From Dermanyssus gallinae (taxonomy: Eukaryota; Arthropoda; Arachnida; Mesostigmata; Dermanyssidae): a stretch of 64,000 bases of DNA. Below are positions 1 to 10,500 of the stretch, piece by piece (the stretch's first letter is position 1; each line of letters begins with the position of its first letter). Under the pieces are notes generated by a model. That model was given only the letters and a program-made list of their open reading frames with translations. It did no database searches and was not told the DNA's origin. The stretch spans positions 25,097 to 89,096 of the forward strand of contig QVRM01007011.1 of the NCBI GenBank assembly GCA_003439945.1. The letters are read 5' to 3'. Both the position numbers and the translations under genes were made by a program.

Positions 1-1780
1 CAGTCTGCGTAGACAAATACATACACTGCACCATTACCACACACCGCGAACACCTATAACTCTTCGATGCTGTCAATGCACTGTAATCGCTGCTACGTAT
101 TACAGTAGCAGGTATAACAGACGTCTGTAACGACGGCAAGAGAGTAACAGTAACGACAGTAACATCAATCAGAAATCGTACTAATCATTATTTGACAACG
201 ATAATTCATACTGATATATTTATAGCTAAATATTATGGGAGTAATGGTGGGCGGGAGTTGGTTGTCCCGTCATAAGTACTTCTGCTATTACTATTAATAT
301 TATTTCTAAAGCTACTTTCTAGTGCCGTTTGTGTTGCTATTCTAGATAAAAATGATAAACACGTACGCGAAAATGTGTATGAACCACCACACAGTGGCAT
401 TCGACTGCAGTGTAAGCTGGCATGGGACCGACAGGATCGTGACGGTAATAATCAGCCGAAGAATGGTTTAAATTGAGGCGAATGTGAGAACTTTTGTGAC
501 TGAGAGTGACACAGAAAAACAACAGAGAAGTGTCCGGGCTGAAAGAGAAGGCTATTGTTACATAAACGAAAGAAGGGCGTACGGTAAAGAGGATAAACAA
601 GTATTCGAGTGTTTTTAAAGCGACACTGTGCGTTGACCCCTATATATATATATATATATATATAGGATTTAGGCACGTGAGTATAGAACGTATAGACGGG
701 CCCTGGAGTTGCACCACGCAGTCCATGCACCGCGCTATCTGTATATTGTTACGGTTTCTTTGAGTACGAGTCTTTTATTGGCTGCTAATTGTAAATAAAT
801 CCTTGTACCTGCACCGTATAACTGGGCAATCGTGTTTTCATGTGTGATGCATGCGCATATGATAAGTAAATAATACTTTCGTGCAATGTTGCAATTTCAC
901 CATACGTTTCGGCGTTTCGCTAACTTGGCTTAGTTCAGTGCGTCGCGTAGGTAATCATGTGCAGATTGCAGAATATAAACTCTTCTTGTGTGCATATTAT
1001 ATGCCAGTTTTGTCACCATTAAAATTTGAGAAATATATTTATTGAAATATTTGGCCATTGTAAAACAGAGAGCCGTAGTAAGACCAATTAGTCTTTGAAG
1101 ACCAGAGGCGACGCAAGAACCAAACGAAGTAACATTTTGCGAACGCGCCTATTTTGTATCTTATTTTTGTCGAAACTGTGCTTCTACTTATATTGCTAGA
1201 TAAAAGTTTTTTTATGATCGAGGCACTATTTGATTAAATGTATTAATATTACACCACCCTTCGGTACTGTTAATCACAATACATGACACGTGTTCAATAA
1301 GTCTCGACGAAAACGGCATTCGTTTCCGTTAATCTTGAACATATAGAGAATACGCTGACCGACATGTTTCATGATGATGTTTGGTGCCAATGAGGCCGCA
1401 AAGTGTGCCCAGTCCCAGGTTACCCCGATAGCATAGTTTGTAGCGGAACCCATGGACGGAGAGGCGGGTGAGAACGATGGTGATGCGATTTCTACGATGA
1501 CAGTGTTATATATAGGTTGTCTAGATAGTTTATTCATTCATTTATTTATTAATCACCTTTGTTAGGTATATAGTCAAATATTATACATTAAAACACGGTC
1601 ACTGAGCCAGCCTGGCCAGTGATTCAACTCTGGAGCACTCTCCCGCATGATATCTCCCCATATAGATAGGTTATATAGACCTGTATAGGTAATGGTCATA
1701 TTCGATAGGACATGAAGAAAATACTAATTGCATAGCTGCGTATTATTGTCCGAAAATGGCGGATAACAATATGGCAATAA
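1..1780. other. no gene recognised
   Basis: I see no supported gene here. Open frames are short, overlap on both strands and have no recognisable domain. The stretch is AT-rich and contains a (TA)n run near 641-664. Confidence 0.5.
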
Positions 1781-1830
1781 TGGTCAAGGAGTCTAAGAGC
1801 TGCTTTCGAGTGCCAGGTAACAGTTCTTCA

Positions 1831-2085
1831 ATTGTAGTACGTGGCGACTTCAATCTTCCACTGGTCAAGCAGGAAAACTAGCGAGCAGGGGCAAAAGCGC
1901 CCTCCGATCTCGACTGCTGCATTGTTAATGACAGTTCGACGATAATTTTTGACGGCTTTAATGGTCCGTTATTGACCGTCACCGATTTATGTTTCAAAAA
2001 TAATCTCTACTCTGCCGACAAGAACCCACTCAAAAAGAAAGTAATCTAAACTACTAGGCACGAGCCAGTGATCATATAGGCGCCC
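1831..2085 (+). pseudogene. relic of a non-LTR retrotransposon endonuclease domain
   Basis: From 1831 the + strand reads IVVRGDFNLPLV. The GDFNLP block is characteristic of the APE-type endonuclease domain of CR1/Jockey-like non-LTR retrotransposons. A TAG stop follows at about 1879. Reading beyond it continues with a cysteine-pair and 'TVTDLCFKNNLYSADKN'-like sequence before another stop. No start codon and no intact domain are present. I infer an old, 5'-truncated and decayed retroelement fragment. The call rests on one short motif, so it is tentative. Confidence 0.4.
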
Positions 2086-2089
2086 AAGC

Positions 2090-4365
2090 GACTCTTGCAG
2101 AGTAGCCAGGCAGTCGAGCTAGGTGTTTCGCGGCTGGTTAAAATTCATGTTATTGCCGAACCGGGACGGCAACAAAAGAAAATACAGCGAGTTACTTAGT
2201 GCGTGTTTCAAAACGGTAAAATATCTTAGGTTGTAGCACTACGCTGCGAACAAAAACAGCAGTCAGTTAAAAAGCCACGTTTGTTTAGCTGACACATATG
2301 TCTTCTTCTCTCTCATTGCTAACTAGCTTTGCGACGTGGGAGGGTAACATATCTTTGTGCAGAAATAATTTTTCTTATAGATATATATGACGATGACGTG
2401 CGACAATGTGGCACATTAAGGTTCCAGGTGTCCAGGCCAATCGTTTGCCAGCATACTCACTCTCGTTTTTAATATAGGCCTGGTGATGAGTCAAAATGAA
2501 ACCCAGCCGATAACGCTCCGAAGAGTCGGAAGGGTTACCAAAGGCGAAGAAGATTCCTACATCGCGCGTGTCTGCAAAACTTAGTTTACATAAGGTTCAT
2601 TTGTGTGAGTCGCACAACTCCTGTAAACAAACGGCCGATAATTCCACACGGCCTGCAACGAGCCCTCGTGGCTTGCGTTGCAAAGAAAAAAGAAGGGCAC
2701 ATATCCTCCTGCTAGTCCGTGCAGTAATAGCACACACAGTAAGATCGATCTACCTTATGAAATGAAGCTCTATCCCATGTTATCCTGTGGCATACAGGCC
2801 TTGATTTGGTTTTCTTCTTCCCGTCGTCGACTGCAACAACGATTTACGATTAAACCGGTATTTCTTAAAAGCGCTCTAGAGTTGCACCATAACTAGACAA
2901 CAAGGACCGACGCATAAGAGGAACACGAAATAAATAAATAGACACGCGATTTGCAGTTCATGTTATTTTCAAACCTTCGGCGGCAAACATGGCTTTCATT
3001 GCCCACCGCCCATACCAGTGGGCGCGATGCGGGGTATCCTGCACATTTTACCACGTCGCCTCTCGTCCTGGTGCCGAACCCATCAGTAGTTTATTTTCAA
3101 TTCGATTACACGCACTTTATTTTCTGTTTCTACTACGTGACAAATCTAATAAACTAAGCGAATCACGTAGAAGTGTAGAGCAACATTCTATGAGATTTGT
3201 TCGTAGGCGTCTATGGTCAGAATTATTTGCTGTGGGTGCAATACTTGAGTAATACATTCGTATAGGCGTTATGATACACAGATATGCACAAACTAAATAC
3301 AATTATTTAGACCAATATATTACTTTGGCCTACGCTTCACGCCTAACCACTGTGAGCGATAGTTCTGTTTGTTTAGGTAGCTGCAAAAATGTTTATAGCG
3401 CAATGCGTCTCACCTGCGTTCACTGTCATAAAATGAAAATGCATCACTTTTCCACGACAACATGTATCAGTGGTTATTGCTCTAATCAGGCTATTTCGGA
3501 ATCCATTTAAAGTAGTGCCACTTGCACTTGAGACGCATGGCCGTAGGTAGGACGACAGATATTTTTCTAGCGGAATTATGACAGCGAATATCAAGAGAAA
3601 GTAGGAGACTTTTGTAGCGGTACATGCTTTCATATACATTCGTACTCAGGATTTATCAACTTAATCAACACCAGCCTCAACAGCCATTTCCCTTGAAATA
3701 CAACGCGGGAACGTTTCCCATAGTTTCTATGGACTGTTTCGATTAATAGAGAATTGGGCAGGAGTTTCCTGACTCCTGCCCAAATCTTGCAAACACTTCA
3801 GCCGTACTATACGGATCAGTTGGTAGAGCTGAGCAATCAAGTCATGAACTTGCAAGTCATGTTTGACAATCCGCGCGTTATTGAAGTTTAAATGGCAACT
3901 TTGATTGTGACTGATATCACAATCAGGTCGATTGTAATTGCCCGTCAACGGGGAGAAAATTCCGACCGCCCCCGTGACCGCTGTTGTGCTGAGTGGTTGA
4001 AATTACTATCTAAGTGTTTGAAAAGAGCTGCTGAACAAAATTAATTCACCAACCCTCTGGGCGCGGTTTACATCTCCTACAAATCTGTTTGACGCAGATA
4101 GACGCAGACATTTGCAAAGCAGTTTGCAGCACGCGCTCACGGCAACGTTTTGCTGGCTTGCTGAGTTAATTCGCCCTCATTCAGACTCATCCATATAGTG
4201 TCCATTGCCAAGACCAGAAAAAAAGACAATATCGAGGTAGCAAGAGGTATTCGGTACGAGAACAGTATTCTCTGCAACTTGATCGTCTATCCAGCCATCC
4301 ATGCCTCGTTGTGTAGGCCGTCCTACACAACGACATCTAGTAACAAGATCTAGCAAGCCAAAGTC
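2090..4365. other. no gene recognised
   Basis: I see no supported gene. Frames are below 90 codons and without domains. A small inverted repeat (12 bp arms at 3754-3765 and 3772-3783) is the only structure noted. Confidence 0.45.
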
Positions 4366-4368
4366 CAA

Positions 4369-4369
4369 T

Positions 4370-4444
<75 letters not shown>
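4369..4444. repeat. (TA)n microsatellite
   Basis: A nearly pure TA dinucleotide run of about 75 bp. It is one of more than twenty such runs in the window. Confidence 0.95.
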
Positions 4445-4447
<3 letters not shown>

Positions 4448-4789
4448 TGGCAAGATTAGGCGGTGTTATTGGGTGATACTAAGTATCGTCTATATGGAAA
4501 AGCTTCTCTGCTGCTAATGCACTACTCAGAAGTCAGAAGGCGGATGTTGTAGTGGTGCCGTACGGAAAATTCGCACATGACACTCTTTGTTGATGGAGAA
4601 ACTTTTTTTAGATTTTTTTCTAAATAGATATTAACTGGTTTATTTCATGGTACACGCAGACGTCGTTGTTAAAGCCACGGTAATGTGTGACCCAAGAACC
4701 CCTCCACTAAAAGCCAGTCGTCCTCTTTGTACCTTGTCGGGGGTAATCGCACTGTGCTGTTCTCTTGGCCGTCATATTAAACGCCCGAG

Positions 4790-5203
4790 ATGACTTCATC
4801 TCTCGTTCAACATGACGCCCTCAAGGTGCTCTGCGCAACAATCATCTGTGGGCGTCGATCGAGCAAACGACAGCCTTCAACCAAGAAAGATAAGACGGAA
4901 AAAATGTACAAACAACAACTGAAGAAGGAAACGAAAATCTGCATCAATGTTCATCATGCCGGGGGGAGGCACGGAAACGCCGCGCTTCCCGAAGCCGACC
5001 CCGTTTATGCGGAGGACGCATTCGAATTTTCGAATCCCAGACACCATCTTTCGCCTCGTAGCGCTAAGAGCCGCATCGACCGGGCAGGCGGCTTTCAGCC
5101 AGCGCTGTCCGCCGGTCCGGTGCTCGCCGCATTCGACTCTCCACTGACGACCACCGGGTGGCAAACACGGGCTCTGGCTGTCACATGCAACAATAAACAA
5201 TAA
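4790..5203 (+). other. GC-richer open stretch, unrecognised
   Basis: A 137-codon frame is open here, and 4940-5170 is clearly richer in GC than its surroundings. The opposite strand is also open, and a second + frame (from 4947) is open too, so codon structure does not identify one coding frame. An AATAAA occurs near 5193. It could be an exon of an unknown gene, a 3' UTR or a non-coding GC island. I recognise no domain. Confidence 0.2.
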
Positions 5204-5205
5204 CA

Positions 5206-5365
5206 CACCACAACAACAACAACAACAACAACAATAGTAACAACAAAACTCAGCAGCAGCGGCAACAACAATTGTGACAACTAAAGACAGCAACAACAGC
5301 AGTAACAACAAAAACAACAGCAGTAACAACAACAACAACTACTACTACAACACTACTACTACAAC
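5206..5365 (+). repeat. CAA/ACT-rich trinucleotide tract
   Basis: Imperfect CAA, CAG, AAC and ACT triplets over about 160 bp. These create artificial poly-Gln, poly-Asn and poly-Leu reading frames on both strands. Confidence 0.9.
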
Positions 5366-5810
5366 AAGAACACATCAGCACCATCCATTCATTAGCAATT
5401 TAGTAAACAGATGTCAGTCATATGTCAGATGTTGATGTTCGCTGTGTGTGCTGAATGTGTTCCCTGCCACCTCAGTGCGGCCGAATCTCTAAGAAAGCTA
5501 CCGTGAACGGTTCGTATGGCGTGTGTCGTGGCGGCATCCGACTGTCATATCTGTGCGGCGTCTGATAGATGGTAGCTGGTAGTGTCAACAGACATCACTG
5601 TACTGCACGTACCGAAGATCGCGATTTGCGGTTAGCAAAAGCCAACGTGCAACGGTTTCAGGCGTCTGCCGTGGGTTCACTGGTGGTTGCCACTCGTTTA
5701 TTATCGGAGTATAATTGGTGTATAATCACTAGCTAATCTATACTCTGACGAGATATGCTTAGAGCGTGAAGTGAGAGAGCTTCTAGAATTAGAATTAAAA
5801 ACATTTTTTA

Positions 5811-6035
5811 AGGAGGTTGTTTTTAATTCTAGACTATCCTCCGTCCCCTACGGGCTTGGAACTTAATCTGAGGTATATCTTCAATGCACCGAGGGCCGGA
5901 CATGTTAAGATATCTAGGGTTTCCCCAACAGTCCTTGTGGCAGCATGGCCGCTGACTCTCAGCGGTATGGTTTATCATCTATTCTCAATGAGCATCGCTC
6001 AAAGAAAATTCGATCAACAACAGGGATCGAACCGG
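5811..6035 (-). mobile_element. tRNA-derived SINE, copy 1 (inverted, 5' part lost)
   Basis: Read on the - strand, this begins at a polymerase III B box (CCGGTTCGATCC, complement of 6024-6035). It then runs through GATCGAATTTTCTTTGAGCG, CCATGCTGCCACAA and AAGCCCGTAGGGGACGGAGG, ending in an A-rich GAATTAAAAACAAC tail. The same series of blocks occurs in the same order at 50.28-50.44 kb on the + strand, which defines a dispersed family. The A-box half is missing; the copy is joined head-to-head to an inverted second piece instead. About 50 bp of this copy differs from the 50 kb copy (insertion around 5860-5930). The SINE call is inferred from the B box, the length and the dispersal. Confidence 0.7.
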
Positions 6036-6088
6036 CGACACCCGGTTCGATCCCTGTTGTTGATCGAATTTTCTTTGAGCGATGCTCA
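5989..6088. repeat. perfect 47-bp inverted repeat formed by two head-to-head SINE pieces
   Basis: Arms 5989-6035 and 6042-6088 are exactly complementary over 47 bp, with a 6-nt loop. Each arm contains the GGTTCGATCC B box and the CTTTGAGCGATGCTCA block of the SINE. The perfection implies a recent event or gene conversion. Confidence 0.95.
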
Positions 6089-6806
6089 GAGATGCTTTAG
6101 CTGGAAAGCAGCTGGAAGAGAGAGAGAGAGAGCCTCGTTTAGTTTCTAGTGTGATTGACCATTGACTGGGCATTTCGATACTTACTCCGTTTTCTGATCC
6201 ACATGTCGAGCATGACGAATCAGACGGATCCATTTACACACAAACACACACATGAAGAGATGGCGGACTATTTGTTAAAAAAAATTCAAGACTACTAGAC
6301 GTATGTGCTCCAGTAGACTAGTGATTTAATATGTGGTTCGTTAGTTATTTTTTGTACACATTATGGTACATTATAATTGCGTAGTATCTAGGAATATCGC
6401 GAATGCTATGAGATAATCGTGTATATATATCCATGCTAAAATATTTCGATTATTGTTTGACAAGGCAACTTTACTGTATACTTGCTTTGGCGCCACCATA
6501 AAATTAAGGCTGCACGTGCAACTTTTGCGCCATAATTACTCTTCATTTATAGAAGCGATTCACAGCATAGAGTTGTATCAGACCACATTATATTGCATGA
6601 TCTGATACATGCCTTATAGATTTTCTTAGTTATTTGCAATGAATATTAAAGTTGTTCTTATATCAAGCGACCGCCACCCATTATGATACTAATATGTTTC
6701 GTAAGTCCGATGGTAGTCAGCTTTAACCGTGGACAGACAACCGACATTTTGTACATACAATTATATATGCAAATAATTTAAATCATGCTATATTTATGTT
6801 CTTGCG

Positions 6807-6867
6807 ACATCAGTCAAATGTGTTCTTTCAGACACAAGCACCATGTCTGAATGAACACATTTGACTG

Positions 6868-6871
<4 letters not shown>
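6807..6871. repeat. hairpin, about 28-bp arms
   Basis: ACATCAGTCAAATGTGTTC at 6807 is complementary to the sequence ending at 6871. The inner arms continue (TTCAGACA/TGTCTGAA) after one mismatch, around a 9-nt loop. It directly abuts a (TA)n run. It may be the core of a small terminal-inverted-repeat element. Confidence 0.85.
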
Positions 6872-6909
<38 letters not shown>

Positions 6910-6992
6910 ATGAAACAGCAACGGCGTCTCAGTAAAAACTTAAAGCAAACACGAACTTTATGCTGATCTATAATGATAAGTCAACCTACAAC

Positions 6993-7019
<27 letters not shown>
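6872..7019. repeat. two (TA)n runs with a short spacer
   Basis: TA runs at about 6872-6904 and 6992-7019 lie upstream of the COG8 start. Confidence 0.9.
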
Positions 7020-7023
<4 letters not shown>

Positions 7024-7261
7024 TGGATCACGCTATCCATGAGCATTCCACTCGCAGGCAGTATACGATACAACTTCTCCGCCGGCCCGTATTAATAGGC
7101 AAACAGAGGGACAAAAGCGCGGCTGAGCGTAGCGACAACTACAAATGTCCATGTATGGCTTATGGTTTTCTAAATAATAATAATAATAGTGTGGTTGATC
7201 GCGATATGTGGCTTGCAGTGGATTTCTTTGATTTTCACGTTTGTGGCTGATTGGCTTCCAG

Positions 7262-7491
7262 ATGGTGACGCTATCATCGACGGCGGCGGTGGAGTCGAAG
7301 ACCATGCAAAATGACGACGATGAGGACAGTGGCGGGGGTTGCGGCCATAACACTAGCGGCAACGGCAGCAGCAGCAGCAGCAGCTCCTATCTCGAGCTGC
7401 TTTCTGTGCTAAATCAGCCACGACTAGCCGAACTATGGGATGCCGACACTGAGGAGTACATAAACGAGCTCAGCGGAATGGAATTACACAG
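7262..7491 (+). CDS. COG8: COG8 coding exon 1
   Basis: This exon encodes residues 1-76 plus two bases of codon 77. It has a low-complexity Asp/Gly/Ser start (a CAG/AGC run), then SYLELLSVLNQPRLAELW and YINELSGMELH, which lead into the conserved region of exon 2. The donor GTTTGC is weak and is followed after 6 nt by a 60-bp (TA)n run. Confidence 0.75.
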
Positions 7492-7494
7492 GTT

Positions 7495-7560
<66 letters not shown>

Positions 7561-10500
7561 TATTCTATACTTCTTATCCGGAGCTATGGCAATGAGGATT
7601 AATATTTGATCAATAGAGCCTTGACAAAATATAACGCAGTGACCACAAAGTTATACTGCAAATGTGGTGCACGTGGACAAAATAATGTCACGGCACGCTT
7701 TCATGTTACAACTGTGGCAAGGTAGGGCGGCACGCCGCCATTCAGTTGCATATCCACTGTATAGAAAGAAACTTGAGTTATTTAGGAAGAAGCAGACATG
7801 AGGAGGCAACACAAGCAAGGAAGTTACCATTTCCCATAGCGTATCTATGGCAGGTCCAGTTAGAGAGGGATTACAGTATCGCTGTCCCGCTAGAGATCGT
7901 TCCAAGATCATCAGGTGTATGTTCTGCAAACCGATGAAGAGGCTTTACTGCAGTGATCGGCCGAAACAGGAAGTGTTTAAGGTTCTCTCCACTGCATGAA
8001 CAGCCGATTGCTAAATCAATTAATAATGTGAATCCGATTAAAATAATACCAGAAAATTGCAATCGTAATAAGGCCGTACACGCCATATTTGATCAAATTG
8101 CTGAGGGTATAAAGCGACGCTCCTGCTTTCTGAGTGAACCCGACGTCTCCCTTCTTAACTAGAAGAAATCACACTAGGAAAGCAGATGAAAATTTATACT
8201 TTTATTATAGTAGGCCGCGGCTCTCCTTCTGATGCCAGCCGGAGGAACACCTTATTTATCGCTGTCACCCATGGTTGCCTATTGTAGGCTTCAGAGCACT
8301 TCTCACCATAATTATATCGTTGTGGCCGCATCCTACCCCACGCGGCAAAATAACTACTTTAGGTTTCTACTTATGGGTGGCGTGCTTCTACGGGGTAAGC
8401 GAGGGAGCTGAGTGAGTCGTCTTATTTGCCCCCCGTTATATCATGCCCTTCGTCGACGCCGCCTCTCTCGGCAAACTTCATCATTGACTCCGAGCTACGC
8501 GTTGACCACAACGCTTTACCGAAGCCTCTAGCGCAACATTGCTTGAGGCACCAGTCGTTCACTTCACCACAAGCAGTTAAAACGCACCTGGAGTAATAAG
8601 ACACGGTAGACACGGTGCTTCATTCTCGTGGGTTGAATGGCCGGTGTATGGCTCGTTTACTTGTGGTGCAGTAGCCCAAATAGCTTTGCTGAGAAACTGG
8701 CAATTGATATATATACGAGGTGTGTTCAAAAAGTATCGCGACTTTTGTGTTTTTTCAAAAATTATTTATTTATTCATGAATATCTATTTTGTCCCCTTCA
8801 AAGTAATCCCCATGAGATATTATACACTTGTGCCAACGGTTTTTCCAATCTTCGAAGCACTTCAAAAAACCATTTTTTTTTAATCTTGTTCAGCTCCTCC
8901 TTCGATGCCGTCTTTATCTCGTCAAGCGTAGCGTAACGTCGTCCTTTCATGGGCCTCTTCAGTTTAGGGAACAAGAAAAAGTCACAGGGGGCCAGATCTG
9001 GGGAATACGGTGGCTGCGGCATCATTAGTGTGTTGTTTTTGGCCAAAAACTCGCGCACAAGCAACGATGTGTGAGCAGGGGTGTTATCGTGGTGCAAAAG
9101 CCAATTTTTGTTCTTCCACAAATCCGGGCGTTTCTGGCGGATTGCTTCGCGCAAATTGCGCATAACTTGCAGGTAATATTCCTTATTGACCGTTCTACCC
9201 TGTGGCAAGAACTCATGATGCACCACGCCCCTGCAATCGAAGAAAACTGTCAGCAAAACTTTCACATTCGACCGAACTTGGCGCGCTTTTTTCGGTCTTG
9301 GTTCGTGCGGCAGCTTCCATTGAGATGATTGAGCTTTGGTTTCCACGTCATAACCATAAACCCACGATTCGTCACCAGTTATGACCCTCTGGAGCAAATT
9401 CGGTCGGGTCGTCGCGGACAGAGTCCAACATCTCATTAGCAATGTTCATGCGATGCTGTTTTTGGTCGCAATTGAGCAATTTTGGTACGAATTTCGCGGC
9501 GACCCGTCTCATGCCCAAATCATTGATAAAAATCGAATGGCACGAGCCAATCGATATGTTTAGGTCCTCAGCAACTTCTCTAACGGTGATTCGACGATTT
9601 GGCCAATACCATTTTCTCCACTTCATTAATTTTTTCGTCTGTTGTTGAAGTGCTCGGGCGTCCGGCACGCTCTTCGTCGTTCACATCTTCTCGGCCTTCT
9701 GAGAACATTTTGTACCACCGATAAACGTTGCTTCGGTCCAAGGTAGCTTCTCCGTATGCCACAGTCAACATTCGGAATGCATCCGCGCACTTAATTTCGT
9801 TTTTCACACAAAATTTGATACAGGTTCTTTGATCCATTTTTTTGAATAGGTAAAAATCGAAGACGATCCAAAACACGTGCAAGCAAAGCAGCTGTCAACA
9901 ATTAAGTGAACATTCAAAATGGCCGAGCTTGTCGGCATAAGTGAGAGACATGAGTACCAACATAACGCCACAAAAAATCGAAATTCGAATATACGTAACC
10001 CGCGAAAATTCAAAAGTCGCGATACTTTTTGAACACACCTCGTATACACATTTAGCGCCTCATCGGGACTCATATTATTATGAGTATATATATTATGCAA
10101 ATATGTAATAAATTAATAAGGCATTACTATATATATATATATCACTATTAGCTGTGACAGAGGGTACTGAAGTTAGGTCGCCATGCAGGGGGAAAGAATA
10201 AAACTGTGCCGAACATCTGTTTATACGCCAACATGTGGATTTACTGTGCCATATACAACATTGGAGTTAATGATATATTTTTACGTACGAGCTAACGATT
10301 TGTCACTTCTCAGATTCATGTAGATAATCCCATGCTAGATTTTTCTAACATATACAAACATATAATAACACAAAATTTGTTATTGTTCATTCAGACAGTT
10401 TATTACTAATCCCTACTACTATACCTTCATATCATACACCAAGTTATCGTCGTGTATGTTCACATACAGGCGCATTCTTCTTGGATTCCAAATACATTTC

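Larger units (their letters stand above)
8716..10042 (-). mobile_element. mariner transposon, 1327 bp, inside the COG8 intron
   Basis: Perfect terminal inverted repeats of about 32 bp (8716-8747 and 10011-10042, outer end CGAGGTGTGTTCAAAAAG) are flanked by TA target duplications (8714-8715 and 10043-10044). The interior encodes a mariner transposase on the - strand. The length is typical of the family. Intact ends and TA duplication indicate a complete, fairly young insertion, although its transposase has two frameshifts. The insertion is antisense to COG8, so the host intron would be spliced past it. Confidence 0.95.

Noticed and set aside
7705..7760. CYNCGKVGRH reading resembling a gag CCHC zinc knuckle in the COG8 intron
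   Set aside because: The His is one residue out of place, the final Cys is missing and no neighbouring gag or pol sequence is recognisable.
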